Shown here piece by piece: positions 34,264 through 43,271 of a DNA stretch of 64,000 nucleotides. The notes below the pieces were generated by a model that had not been told where the DNA came from, did not search any database, and worked only from the letters and a program-made list of their open reading frames with translations. A program made the translations under genes and the position numbers. The first letter of the stretch is position 1. Each line of letters starts with the position of its first letter. Source of the DNA: Cyanobium usitatum str. Tous (lineage in GTDB: Bacteria; Cyanobacteriota; Cyanobacteriia; PCC-6307; Cyanobiaceae); assembly GCF_003011885.1 (NCBI RefSeq), contig NZ_PXXO01000007.1, positions 62,001 through 126,000 of the forward strand. Direction: 5' to 3'.

Positions 34264-35766
34264 ATGCCAAACGGAAAACCCAACGTTCTCATCCTCTGGG
34301 GTGACGACATCGGCCAAAGCAATCTGAGTTGCTACAGCGATGGCTTGATGGGCTATCAGACCCCCAACATTGACCGCGTAGCCAAAGAGGGTGGTCGCTT
34401 CATTCACTACTACGCTGAACAGAGCTGCACCGCTGGCCGTGCAGCCTTCATCTCCGGTCAGAGCGTCTTCCGCACCGGTCTCAGCAAGGTGGGGCTTCCT
34501 GGCGCCGAAGCTGGCTTTAAAGCGGAAGATCCCACCATTGCTGAACTGCTCAAGCCCCAGGGCTATCGCACCGGCCAGTTTGGCAAAAACCACTTCGGCG
34601 ATCGCGATGAGCATCTGCCGACCATGCACGGTTTTGATGAGTTTTTCGGCAACCTCTATCACCTCAATGCCGAGGAGGAGCCGGAGCTGCGCGACTATCC
34701 CAAGCCTGAAGATTTCCCGAACTTCAAGGAGCGCTTCGGCCCCCGCGGTGTTTTGCATTGCTGGGCTAATGGTGATGGCACCCAACGGATTGAAAACACC
34801 GGCCCCCTAACCCGTAAGCGGATGGAGACGGCCGATGATGAATTCATGGTTGAGGCAAAGCGTTTCATTCGCGATGCCGTTGCCTCTGGCGAGCCTTTCT
34901 TTGTCTGGTTCAACACCACCCACATGCATTTCCGCACCTATGCGCGTCCCCAGGATGTGGGCCGCAGCGGTCGCTGGCAGTCGGAGTATCACGATGTGAT
35001 GATCTATCACGATGAGTGCATTGGTGAAATGCTCAACCTGCTCGACGAGTTGGGTGTCACCGACGACACAATCGTGATGTACGGCACCGACAACGGTCCC
35101 CACATGAACAGCTGGCCCGATGCCGGCATGACACCCTTCCGCAGCGAGAAGAACACCAATTGGGAAGGGGCTTATCGGGTCCCGGCCCTAGTTCGCTGGC
35201 CGGGGCATATCGCTCAAGGCACCATCTTCTCCGGTATTTGTAGCCACCTCGACTGGCTGCCCACCATCCTTGCGGCGGCTGGTGAGCCTGATATCAAGGA
35301 GAAGCTTAAGGCGGGCTATCAGGTGGGTAATAAGACCTTCAAGGTGCATCTTGATGGTTACAACATGCTCGACTACTGGACTGGCCAGGCTGAGAAGAGT
35401 CCCCGGGTTGAGTTCTTCTACTTCTCCGACGACGGCGACCTCACAGGCCTGCGTTACGACAACTGGAAGTTTGTGTTCATGGAGCAGCGCTCCCAGGGCA
35501 CCTGCCAGATCTGGGCCGAACCGTTTACGGCTCTGCGGGTACCCAAGATCTTCAACCTGCTCACCGACCCCTATGAGCGCGCTGATGTGACTTCAAACAC
35601 CTATTGGGACTGGATGTTTGATCATATTTTCCTTCTGGTACCAGCCCAGACCTATGTGGCCCAGTTCCTCGCCACCTTCGCTGAATTCCCACCCCGCCAA
35701 AAGGCTGCCAGCTTCTCGCTGCAGCAGGTGATGGAGAAGATGGTGAATACTGTCGGCGGACCCTGA
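34264..35766 (+). CDS. Sulfatase (arylsulfatase family)
   Basis: A 500-residue sulfatase with the N-terminal metal-binding NVLILWGDD. The formylglycine site is CTAGR (Cys55), a variant of the usual C-x-P-x-R with Ala in the third position. TGQFGKNHFGD and TDNGPH supply the other metal and sulfate ligands. No signal peptide is seen, so the enzyme looks cytosolic. The Cys needs oxidation to formylglycine, and a cognate maturation enzyme follows 10 bases later. The substrate is unknown. ATG 34264 is chosen; TTG 34255 is unlikely. Confidence 0.88.
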   Translation: MPNGKPNVLILWGDDIGQSNLSCYSDGLMGYQTPNIDRVAKEGGRFIHYYAEQSCTAGRAAFISGQSVFRTGLSKVGLPGAEAGFKAEDPTIAELLKPQGYRTGQFGKNHFGDRDEHLPTMHGFDEFFGNLYHLNAEEEPELRDYPKPEDFPNFKERFGPRGVLHCWANGDGTQRIENTGPLTRKRMETADDEFMVEAKRFIRDAVASGEPFFVWFNTTHMHFRTYARPQDVGRSGRWQSEYHDVMIYHDECIGEMLNLLDELGVTDDTIVMYGTDNGPHMNSWPDAGMTPFRSEKNTNWEGAYRVPALVRWPGHIAQGTIFSGICSHLDWLPTILAAAGEPDIKEKLKAGYQVGNKTFKVHLDGYNMLDYWTGQAEKSPRVEFFYFSDDGDLTGLRYDNWKFVFMEQRSQGTCQIWAEPFTALRVPKIFNLLTDPYERADVTSNTYWDWMFDHIFLLVPAQTYVAQFLATFAEFPPRQKAASFSLQQVMEKMVNTVGGP

Positions 35767-35776
35767 TCCTGCCGCC

Positions 35777-36745
35777 ATGTCAGCCGGCACCGCCCGATCC
35801 CCCGGTCGTCCCCCATTCCCCGGAATGGTGTGGATACCGGCGGGCGGTTTCCGGATGGGGTCAGACCACCACTACCCAGAGGAGGCTCCGGCCCATGACG
35901 TAGAAGTAGAGGGCTTCTGGATCGATCGCACTCCTGTCACAAATGCTCAGTTTCGGAGCTTTGTGAAAGCCACCGGCCACTGCACGCTGGCGGAGCAGCC
36001 TGCAAATCCCGCTCACTATCCCGGCGCCAGTCAGGAACGATTGGCTCCGGCATCAATAGTTTTTGTGCCGCCCCCGGGGCCGCTGGGGCCTGGAAGTCAC
36101 TACCGCTGGTGGCAATATCTCGCCGGAGCAAGCTGGCGCCATCCGGAGGGGCCGGGAAGCTCGATTAAGCGCCGCGAGCAGCATCCGGTGGTCCATGTCG
36201 CCTGGGACGACGTTTTGGCCTACGCCAGCTGGTGCGGCAAACAGTTGCCTACGGAGGTGGAATGGGAGCGGGCCGCTTGGGGTGGCCTGGGCAATGCCGA
36301 GTTTGCCTGGGGTGAAGAGCTGTATCCCGGTGGGGTGCCCCTAGCTAATACCTTTCAGGGTGATTTCCCCCACCACAACAACCGTTTAGATGGCTACGAG
36401 CGCACCTCCCCTGTAGGTGCTTTTCCTGCCAACGGCTATGGGCTTATCGACATGATCGGCAATGTGTGGGAGTGGACCGATAGCTGGTACGGCCAGCACC
36501 AGCAGAGCACGGGAGGCTGTTGTGCCGATGCCGCCCAAGCCAAAGCGCGTGAAGCGAGCATCGATCGCCACTCCCAGCACGGCGAGCAACCACGCAAAGT
36601 GGTTAAGGGCGGTTCTTATTTATGTGCACCTAGCTATTGCCGTCGTTACCGACCAGCAGCTCGAATGGCCCAGGGGCTTGATACCTCCACGGGCCATATG
36701 GGTTTTCGCTGTGTAGTGAGGCCCTCAGAGCTGGCGACGCTCTAA
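35777..36745 (+). CDS. Formylglycine-generating enzyme family protein
   Basis: A 322-residue FGE-sulfatase-domain protein. It has FPGMVWIPAGGFRMGSD, the fold core YGLIDMIGNVWEWTDSWY and the active-site block GGSYLCAPSYCRRYRPAAR. The two Cys (283 and 288) are spaced as the copper-binding catalytic pair of true FGEs. It therefore most likely activates the upstream sulfatase at Cys55. The stop overlaps the convergent mscL gene by about 20 bases. Confidence 0.88.
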   Translation: MSAGTARSPGRPPFPGMVWIPAGGFRMGSDHHYPEEAPAHDVEVEGFWIDRTPVTNAQFRSFVKATGHCTLAEQPANPAHYPGASQERLAPASIVFVPPPGPLGPGSHYRWWQYLAGASWRHPEGPGSSIKRREQHPVVHVAWDDVLAYASWCGKQLPTEVEWERAAWGGLGNAEFAWGEELYPGGVPLANTFQGDFPHHNNRLDGYERTSPVGAFPANGYGLIDMIGNVWEWTDSWYGQHQQSTGGCCADAAQAKAREASIDRHSQHGEQPRKVVKGGSYLCAPSYCRRYRPAARMAQGLDTSTGHMGFRCVVRPSELATL

Positions 36746-37108
36746 AGCTTCCGCCAGGCGGTTAGCGGCAGCAGCAAGTTGAGCCTGGGGATCGGAAGTG
36801 GGAGCGGAGATCGTTCGTTCGCCACGCTTCATGGCTTCAATGCCGCGCACGATCAGGAACACCACGAAGGCGATCACGATGAAATTGATCAGCGCCACGA
36901 TCACCGCTCCCGCTGGCCAGGCGCTAATAGCGGACACATTGGCAGCTTTAAGGGCAGGAGCAAGTAGTGAGGTCATCACAAGGCTGACGACCGCATCTAC
37001 TACTTTGCCAAAAGCTCCGCCGATAACTACGGCAACAGCGAGATCGACAACATTGCCTTTGTTGACGAAGTCCTTGAAGTCTGAGAGAACTGTGGTGCGG
37101 CGTTTCAT
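36725..37108 (-). CDS. mscL: Large-conductance mechanosensitive channel MscL
   Basis: A 127-residue protein with the MscL signature DFKDFVNKGNVVDLAVAVVI at residues 10-29. A periplasmic loop and a second membrane helix (INFIVIAFVVFLIVRGIEAM) follow, then a charged C-terminal helix. It opens at high membrane tension to release solutes. The 3' end overlaps the FGE gene; upstream lies the outer-membrane barrel gene. Confidence 0.93.
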   Translation of the reverse strand: MKRRTTVLSDFKDFVNKGNVVDLAVAVVIGGAFGKVVDAVVSLVMTSLLAPALKAANVSAISAWPAGAVIVALINFIVIAFVVFLIVRGIEAMKRGERTISAPTSDPQAQLAAAANRLAEALERRQL

Positions 37109-37112
37109 TGAA

Positions 37113-38015
37113 TTAGAAGAAGAATTTTAGACCAATTTCAAAGCCGTTTCGATAGCTGCTGTAGCCACTATCGGGAGTGTCGCCAGTATTGTAGTTGATC
37201 CCGGCATATCGCCAAGAAATATTTAGATCTGTATTGTTGCCCACTGCATAGCCAAGGCCAACTTGGGCATTTCCGGAAAGATCTTCTGATCCACTTAGCC
37301 CAAAGCCACCGATGTCGGCGCGGGCAAAGGCCCTTAAGCGGGGAGAGAGAAACACCGTAGCTTGTGTGCCCAGTAGGGGTTGAACCCAGGTGCGTCCAAA
37401 GTTGCCTTGTCGTTGGAAACTGACCCGACCTCCACTGCCTTGAATCTGGGCTGCCACATCCAACTGGGCATCGATTATCCGTATGCCGGCGTAGGGGATC
37501 AGGCTGAATTGCCCCGGCTTGCCCACTGCAGCTTCTCGATCCCCAAAGCGATAGCGCAGGGCAAGGTCGTAAATACCCTGAGTAGCGGTGACTTCAGCAC
37601 TCCCCGTGAAGATTCCACGCTGGCCGGTCGTTGATCCGTATTGCCCAAGTTTGACGTAATCCAGATCGACCAAAAGACCAAGGCGATCCTTTTCGATGCT
37701 GCCGCGTAGTGAGGTGGCCCACTTCAGCTTTGATAGAACATCACCAAGATTTAGATCGGTGTCGGCACTGAAGTTTCTTGTCCCATTTGAGACAGTTGTT
37801 GTTCCGGTAGTGCTGATCGGTGCAAAGCCATATAGCTCGATGGTGCTCGCCCAAGGGGAGGTCGCTGCCGCTGGCTGGTTGGTGGAGCCAGCGGGAGACT
37901 CTTCGGTAGGTCGATCACCAGCTGCAGGCGCAGACTGCTGGGCGCGCAGCTCACTTGTGAGGCCACCCGTCAGGGTGAGCCCTATCAAGATGGGTATGGC
38001 TTTGGTCTGGTGCAT
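37113..38015 (-). CDS. Outer-membrane beta-barrel protein, hypothetical
   Basis: About 300 residues with a signal peptide (IPILIGLTLTGGL, cleavage near RAQ) and a Pro/Ala-rich linker. Alternating-hydrophobicity strands such as GLLVDLDYVKLGQYG and QVGLGYAVGNNTDLNISWRY follow. The chain ends in a run of aromatic residues (LKFFF), the usual BAM recognition end. The architecture suggests an 8- to 12-stranded barrel. ATG 38015 is chosen since the longer frame has 56 non-signal residues first. It ends four bases upstream of mscL. Confidence 0.72.
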   Translation of the reverse strand: MHQTKAIPILIGLTLTGGLTSELRAQQSAPAAGDRPTEESPAGSTNQPAAATSPWASTIELYGFAPISTTGTTTVSNGTRNFSADTDLNLGDVLSKLKWATSLRGSIEKDRLGLLVDLDYVKLGQYGSTTGQRGIFTGSAEVTATQGIYDLALRYRFGDREAAVGKPGQFSLIPYAGIRIIDAQLDVAAQIQGSGGRVSFQRQGNFGRTWVQPLLGTQATVFLSPRLRAFARADIGGFGLSGSEDLSGNAQVGLGYAVGNNTDLNISWRYAGINYNTGDTPDSGYSSYRNGFEIGLKFFF

Positions 38016-38148
38016 GACGTGCTCGCCAAAATTTAGCGCCATCTTTTTGGCTAACACATTTATGGTTGAAAGATGGCTGCCATTTTTGCCATCATGCTTA
38101 ATTGGATCTGCCACGGCTAGGGCGACAGATCCACGGGTTGTTAGCCGG

Positions 38149-39159
38149 TTAAACCGATCCGTATGCCACTTGGCAGGCGGCATTTAGGAGTTCGGCTTCT
38201 TCGGCGTTGCTGGGCTCTTGCCCGTTGATTGTGCCCTGGTTGCAGTTGGCAGTCAGTTGGTAGTTGCTGCCATTGGCCTGCATTACAAAACTAACTGAAT
38301 TGCTGCCGGATGGTTGAACCGTTCCGTATAGCAACTGGTAGTTAGTGTTGGGCACCACAATGTAAGTGGCGTTGCTGCTAACAGCATTGTCAACGGCGTC
38401 GTTGATAATTGCTGCAGTGGCAAGAGTTGCCACTCCCCAGGCCGCCGCCCGAGCACCCCACCAGCCCCAGGTTGGGGTGGACCAGCCTCCGTACCAGCCG
38501 TAGTTCCAGGGCCGCGCTACTCCCCATCCGGGCCTTGCCCAGCCGGGACGAACGTTGACATTATTGATATTGACAGTGCGGTTCCAGTTGCGGTTTACAT
38601 TCCTGTTTACATTCCTGTTTACGTTCCGGTTTACATCGCGGTTTATATCTCGATTGGTGTTTCGGTTTACGTCGCGGTTGAGGTTGCGATTGCCATCGCG
38701 GTTGGCCATCCGGTCACCTCCCTGGCCAGCGCCTGGTAGCTGACGTGTGCCTGCCGCCGGTCGGTTAACGGCCGCTGGTCGGTTCAAGGAAGGTCCTCCG
38801 GCCCCACCCGCGCCAGCACCAACCCTTGCGTTGTTGCTCCAGCCACCTGCTGGTTTGGTTGAACCGCGGTTAAGGCCCGCTCCGGCATTGCCGAAGCCGC
38901 TGTTGCCACCGGCGCGCATGCCACTGCCACCGCCAAGGGATCCGCCTCGGGATCCGCCGCCACCACCACGGGATCCGCCGCCACCACCACGGGATCCACC
39001 TCCACCTCCGCGGGCAAGCAGTTGGGCTGTGCCGCTATCCGGCATGGCGTTATTCATCACGGGCCGGTCAAAGGCAAACGCACTGCCGATCGGTAGGGCC
39101 AACACTCCCGCCAGAGCCAGTCCGAGGCCGCTCCACGGCTTGTCTTGAGCACTGGTCAT
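38149..39159 (-). CDS. Repeat-rich secreted protein (GGGGGSR and NRxVNR repeats)
   Basis: A 336-residue protein with a signal peptide (GLALAGVLALPIGSAFA). Three GGGGGSR units (about 51-72) and a Gly/Asn-rich region are followed by eight four-residue units of the NRDVNRN type (about 155-195). A Trp/Tyr-rich segment, a hydrophobic helix (AWGVATLATAAIIND) and a C-terminal domain with NYQLTANCNQG come last. The Arg/Asn repeat would be strongly basic and extended. Function unknown. The start overlaps the stop of the upstream gene (ATGA). Confidence 0.65.
   Translation of the reverse strand: MTSAQDKPWSGLGLALAGVLALPIGSAFAFDRPVMNNAMPDSGTAQLLARGGGGGSRGGGGGSRGGGGGSRGGSLGGGSGMRAGGNSGFGNAGAGLNRGSTKPAGGWSNNARVGAGAGGAGGPSLNRPAAVNRPAAGTRQLPGAGQGGDRMANRDGNRNLNRDVNRNTNRDINRDVNRNVNRNVNRNVNRNWNRTVNINNVNVRPGWARPGWGVARPWNYGWYGGWSTPTWGWWGARAAAWGVATLATAAIINDAVDNAVSSNATYIVVPNTNYQLLYGTVQPSGSNSVSFVMQANGSNYQLTANCNQGTINGQEPSNAEEAELLNAACQVAYGSV
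38593..38688 (-). repeat. 12-bp tandem repeat encoding NRxV/NRxI units
   Basis: Eight consecutive 12-base units starting GTTTACATTCCT on the plus strand. The first two are identical and the rest are diverged. Being a multiple of three, they expand the protein repeat without shifting the frame. Confidence 0.85.
38950..39012 (-). repeat. 21-bp tandem repeat encoding GGGGGSR
   Basis: A 21-base unit beginning GGATCCGCCGCC is present twice exactly (38950-38970 and 38971-38991) and once diverged (38992-39012). Confidence 0.9.
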
Positions 39160-39650
39160 TTGCCCACCCCCTTACAGCCGTCGTCGTAGCAGGTGAGATC
39201 TATGCGGCCATCAGCGCCGAATTGCACCTTGATCAGGTCGCGGCCTGCAGTTGCGTCAGGGCGATCCTCTCTAACACTGTTGAGGTAATTGGGGTTGATC
39301 ACGCACAGGTCACGCCCGTTGAAGCAGATCGTGTTCGTAGAGAAGCGAGCTGCTGCGTTATCGAGGCTTTTCCAGGTTTTGGTGCTGTCAACCCAGACAC
39401 TCATCCTCACTGGGCTATCTGTTACCCGAATCGTTTCGACGTTTTTGCCGATGATGTGGCGGTAGAGAGTGGCTTTGCCTTCGTTAACAGCCTCCACTAC
39501 GCAGGCCTGCGGTTCACCGCCTTTGATGCTGCACTTGGTATCGAGTTTGTAGAGGGTTTCTGTTTGGGCTAGGGCTGGAGCTGCCGCCAGCAGGCTCGCG
39601 GCAGCGACCAGCAGGCCGATGCGGCTGCACATGGGGTTGCGGTTCAACAT
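39156..39650 (-). CDS. Secreted Cys-containing protein, hypothetical
   Basis: A 164-residue protein with a signal peptide (RIGLLVAAASLLAAAPALAQ). The mature domain has Cys in TKCSIKGGEPQAC, TICFNGRDLC and LTCYDDGC, enough for three disulfides. Its stop overlaps the start of the repeat-rich protein by four bases, so they are probably partners. It is divergent from the Crp-family regulator across a region with three GCAATTGC palindromes. No family recognised. Confidence 0.65.
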   Translation of the reverse strand: MLNRNPMCSRIGLLVAAASLLAAAPALAQTETLYKLDTKCSIKGGEPQACVVEAVNEGKATLYRHIIGKNVETIRVTDSPVRMSVWVDSTKTWKSLDNAAARFSTNTICFNGRDLCVINPNYLNSVREDRPDATAGRDLIKVQFGADGRIDLTCYDDGCKGVGK

Positions 39651-39768
39651 GAAGGGAAAATCCCCAGCGTCGGTGCAAAGTAATCCCAGACTGAACTACG
39701 GCGGATGATTTTGGCTGCAAGTTGTAGCCCATAGCTACAAAGGCCGAGTTTGCGTGCGTTAGCCGTTT

Positions 39769-39841
39769 GCAATTGCTGAAAAAGTAGACAAAAAGCGCAA
39801 TTGCCCTGGGCCAGGCTCGGGCCATGCGCACTTGCAATTGC
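39769..39841. promoter_or_regulatory. Three GCAATTGC palindromes, candidate operators
   Basis: The perfect palindrome GCAATTGC occurs at 39769-39776, 39797-39804 and 39834-39841, all within 73 bases of the 272-base divergent gap between a secreted-protein gene and the Crp-family regulator. Clustering suggests binding sites for one regulator, possibly the adjacent one. Confidence 0.5.
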
Positions 39842-39922
39842 TTGTTGTTATTGAGAATCGCTTGCAAAAGGCGGCGTTCTTGTTTAGGTTGCGAGTCATT
39901 CGCAATAAGCCTTGCCGCGGCC

Positions 39923-40519
39923 ATGAGTTTTCGCTTTCTGCCAGCCGATCCCCTTGCCGCAGTGCGCATGCCGGTTGGTCAAACCGTGCTGTTAAACCCC
40001 GCCCTGCTCCCTACTGGCAGCTGCATTGAGGTGCTGGATGGTGTGGCTCGCGTTTATTGCCCCTGCGAGGAAACCGAGGGGATGACCCTGGCTTTCCTGC
40101 AGGCGGGGGATCAGCTATGCACTGACCGCCTCTGCAGTGAGGGCGTCTGCGTTGAGGCGCTCACGCCTTTGAGCTTCCGTAGCGACGCCACGCTCCGGCA
40201 GGGCCAAGGCTTTGATGCCGTCAATGAATGGACCTTGCAGCTACTGCGCATCCGTCACTTAGGCAGCGCTGACCAGCGGCTACATGCATTGTTTGGTCTG
40301 CTGGTGCGCCGACTCGGTCGTCGCTGCGGTAGCTGGTGCGATCTGCCGTTTCGTCTCACCCATGAACGGATCGGTGAATTGATCGGCACCACCCGGGTTA
40401 CCACCACGAGGCTGATTTCACGGATTCGCCAGGCCCAGCTGCTCGAGGCTCCTATTGGCGAGGTCGGCATGCGCCTGGCACCGGAATTAGTTGATTCCGC
40501 CCCTTTGGCTGCCGCCTGA
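39923..40519 (+). CDS. Crp/Fnr-family transcriptional regulator
   Basis: A 198-residue protein. A short cupin-like sensor domain (GSCIEVLDGVARVYCPCEET) is followed by a Crp-type winged helix with FRLTHERIGELIGTTRVTTTRLISRI. The sensor part is shorter than in CRP, and no cAMP-contact motif is visible. Several Cys (YCPC, LCTDRLC) could bind metal or sense redox. ATG 39923 is the chosen start. It sits next to the minus-strand iron-uptake genes and downstream of the GCAATTGC cluster. Confidence 0.8.
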   Translation: MSFRFLPADPLAAVRMPVGQTVLLNPALLPTGSCIEVLDGVARVYCPCEETEGMTLAFLQAGDQLCTDRLCSEGVCVEALTPLSFRSDATLRQGQGFDAVNEWTLQLLRIRHLGSADQRLHALFGLLVRRLGRRCGSWCDLPFRLTHERIGELIGTTRVTTTRLISRIRQAQLLEAPIGEVGMRLAPELVDSAPLAAA

Positions 40520-40544
40520 TTGGAGGGGGCCTGATCGGTTGCGC

Positions 40545-42116
40545 TCAGTCGCGCTGTTCCAGGGTTGGCACTAGGGCAAATGCCGCTAGCAAGCCAAACG
40601 CCATGATCATTACGGCTGGTGCCATTGCGGCACCAACCCTTTCATCACTGGCGTATTGGAATACGCGCACCGCCAGGGTGTCGAAATCGAAGGGCCGCAG
40701 GGCCAGGGTGATTGGCAGTTCTTTCACCACATCTACAAAGACCAGCAGTGATCCCACCAGCAGCGGCCCCCGCAGCAGGGGCAGGTGAATCCGCCGCAAC
40801 ACCGCCAGCCAGTCGCAGCCCAGGCTGGTCGCCGTTTCGTCGATGCTGGGGGGTATGCGCTCAAGCGCAGCATCAAGCCCCTGCTTTGAGACAGCGATGA
40901 AGCGGTCGCCGTAGCCCCAGAGCAACAGCAGCAGTGGGCTGAAGCCGAGGGGGCCGCCCAGCGCGATCAGCCCCAGGGCCAGCACACTGCCGGGAATGGC
41001 GTATCCCAAGCCAGCGATAAAGCTGAGCTGTTGCACCAGAGGCTGGGGGCTCCAGCGCCGGCAGATGGCCAGCAGCAGCGAACCAAGGCAGGTCACCGCA
41101 GTGGCTATAAGGGCAAGACCGAGGCTGCGGCTTGCCAGTTGGCCCAGTTCTGCGAACGATTCGCTCTGCAGCCCTTGCCAGCCCTGCTGAATCCAGAGGG
41201 CTGGAATGGCCACAGCGATAAGGGGTGGCAGCACACAGAACAACTGGGCTAGGGCGGCGCGCCAGCCCGCCAGATGCCAAACGTGGGCGCTGCCCGTTCC
41301 GCCTTCCAGGTTCCAGCGCCGACTGCGTTGGCGCAATTGACGTTCGCTGGCGATCAAAACCGCCACGATCGCCAGAGCGACCAGTGATAGCAGCGCCGCA
41401 CCCTGGGGATCGCCATCCACCTGCCAGCGATCGAGGATGCCAGCAGAGAGGCTGGGCACGCCGAGCAGTCGCACCGCGCCGAGATCGTTCACGACCTCCA
41501 TGGCGCTGAGGGCAATGCCGGCGCCGATCGAGGGCAGGGCAATTGGCAGGGCTACGCGAAAAAAACTTCTCCAGGGGCCCACGCCGAGGCTGCGGCTGGC
41601 CTCCAGGAGCCGCCTGCCACTAACAGAGAAGCTCTCGGTGCTCAGCAGAAATACGTAGCTGTAGTTAGCCAGGGTGAGCAGCAAGATGGCCCAGCCCAGG
41701 CCATGGATGCGCAGGCCCCGGTAGCTGCCCCAGTCGATCAGGCTGGCAGCCAGAAGGTATGCAGGGAAGGCCATTGGCACCAGTTGGGCGATGCGCAGCC
41801 AGCGGCGGCCTGGGAAGCGGCAAACCGCGGTGAGCCAGCCGATGGCAGTTCCCACTACGGCACCTAAGAGCCCTTCCCCTGCAACCAGCAGCAAGGTGCC
41901 CCGCACCTGTCTGAGTCCGTCAAATCCCAGCTCCAGCTTGCTTTCGCCCCTGTTGATCAACACGTCCTTCAACAGGGCGAGCAGGGGCAATAGGGCGAGC
42001 CCACTTGCCAAAATCACAACCAGTAAGAGCCAGGTCCGGCTGCTGGAGCGGCCCGGTCCCTGCCCTGGGGTGCCTTGTCCCTGCGCAGGGGCGCCTTGGA
42101 TCGTGGAGGGCGTCAA
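40545..42116 (-). CDS. futB: Iron(III) ABC transporter permease, FutB type
   Basis: A 523-residue double-permease protein with about 12 membrane segments and two EAA-like loops. The first is LLEASRSLGVGPWRSFFRVALP and the second IDETATSLGCDWLAVLRRIHLP. This fused layout is typical of FutB/HitB-type Fe3+ permeases. It follows the binding-protein gene futA by 15 bases in the same direction. The start appears to be TTG. The ATPase (futC) is not in the window. Confidence 0.87.
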   Translation of the reverse strand: MTPSTIQGAPAQGQGTPGQGPGRSSSRTWLLLVVILASGLALLPLLALLKDVLINRGESKLELGFDGLRQVRGTLLLVAGEGLLGAVVGTAIGWLTAVCRFPGRRWLRIAQLVPMAFPAYLLAASLIDWGSYRGLRIHGLGWAILLLTLANYSYVFLLSTESFSVSGRRLLEASRSLGVGPWRSFFRVALPIALPSIGAGIALSAMEVVNDLGAVRLLGVPSLSAGILDRWQVDGDPQGAALLSLVALAIVAVLIASERQLRQRSRRWNLEGGTGSAHVWHLAGWRAALAQLFCVLPPLIAVAIPALWIQQGWQGLQSESFAELGQLASRSLGLALIATAVTCLGSLLLAICRRWSPQPLVQQLSFIAGLGYAIPGSVLALGLIALGGPLGFSPLLLLLWGYGDRFIAVSKQGLDAALERIPPSIDETATSLGCDWLAVLRRIHLPLLRGPLLVGSLLVFVDVVKELPITLALRPFDFDTLAVRVFQYASDERVGAAMAPAVMIMAFGLLAAFALVPTLEQRD

Positions 42117-42131
42117 CGCGATGCCAAGTCG

Positions 42132-43196
42132 TTACTCCCAGCCAGCCTGCGTCATCAGTTGCACCGCTTCGCGGTTGCGGCGTCCCAGCTGCTCCATGGA
42201 CACCGGTGAGGCCTTAAAAGTGCCGAATGCCTTCAGGGTCGGGTTGTTGCCCCAGCCCTTGAGGGGGTATTCGTTGTTGGCGGCGGCGTAGCCCGCCCCG
42301 GATTGGGGAGAAACCAGGAATTCCAGCAAGCGTTGCGCACCCTCGGGATTGCGGGAGCTGCGGGTGACGCCACCGGCCGAAATATTGATGTGGGTGGGGT
42401 TGGGCCACACAACTTTCAGCTTCGAAGCGGTGTTGCGCTCAGTGCTGTTCTTGTCTTGCAGCATGCGCGCTAGGTAGTACTGATTGGCCACAGCAGCGCC
42501 GCACTGTCCCTGTCCCACGGCCCGCAGCATTGGGGTGTCGGAGGTAAAGAAGGGCCTTTTGGTGTTGGCGAGCATGCCCTGCAGCCATTGCTGGGTGGCA
42601 GGTTTGCCGCGCCGCACCAGCTCATCGGCCGTGAGCGACTGGTTGTAGACGCTGGCGCGGTTGCGGAGGCAGAGCTTGTCTTTGAGCTCCGGACGGCTGA
42701 GGTCGGCGTAGCTGCGGATTAGGCCGGGCTTCACGATTGCTGGGTTGACCATTACGGGGCGGGCCCGGCGGGTCAGGGCAAACCATTGGCCTTTGGGGTC
42801 CCGAAGGTTGGCCGGCACGTCCTTGTTGAGTTCAGCGGAGCGAATCGACCTAAACAAATTGGCCTCCTGGGCTCGGTAAATCCGGGCCGCATCCACCAGT
42901 ACCAGCAGGTCGGCTTTGCTGTTGTTGCCCTCGCTCTTCAGGCGCTGGATCAGCTCGTCATCTTTACCCTCCAGCAGGTTCACCTTGATGCCGGTGCGTC
43001 TGGTGAACTCGCTATAGAGCTGTTTATCAGTGTTGTAGTGCCTTCCGGAATAGACATTTACTTCCTGGGGGCGGTTCTGGGCCATGCCCGCTACCCCGAT
43101 GGCACCAGCAAGGGTGGTAGCGGCTAGGGCACAAAAGCCAAGGGGTAGGCCCCAGGGGCTGGAACGTTGGCGGCTGGTGATGGGTGGGTGAGTCAC
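42132..43196 (-). CDS. futA: Iron(III) substrate-binding protein, FutA/IdiA
   Basis: A 354-residue periplasmic binding protein. The mature start (QEVNVYSGRHYNTDKQLYSE) and the ligand region GAAVANQYYLARM, with its Tyr pair, match FutA/IdiA/HitA, which hold ferric iron through clustered tyrosines. The N-terminus has a long signal region with a hydrophobic core and no clear twin-arginine motif. GTG 43196 is the apparent start. It feeds FutB downstream. Confidence 0.9.
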   Translation of the reverse strand: MTHPPITSRQRSSPWGLPLGFCALAATTLAGAIGVAGMAQNRPQEVNVYSGRHYNTDKQLYSEFTRRTGIKVNLLEGKDDELIQRLKSEGNNSKADLLVLVDAARIYRAQEANLFRSIRSAELNKDVPANLRDPKGQWFALTRRARPVMVNPAIVKPGLIRSYADLSRPELKDKLCLRNRASVYNQSLTADELVRRGKPATQQWLQGMLANTKRPFFTSDTPMLRAVGQGQCGAAVANQYYLARMLQDKNSTERNTASKLKVVWPNPTHINISAGGVTRSSRNPEGAQRLLEFLVSPQSGAGYAAANNEYPLKGWGNNPTLKAFGTFKASPVSMEQLGRRNREAVQLMTQAGWE

Positions 43197-43271
43197 GTGG
43201 TAAATGGATTTGGCGTTGACAATGCACTCAGGCTAAGAACGCTCACGCCTGCCCCCTGTGATCAATGCAAG

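Noticed and set aside
38593-39012. Regular repeats that might be a CRISPR array
   Set aside because: Units are contiguous without spacers, are multiples of three and encode protein repeats in frame.
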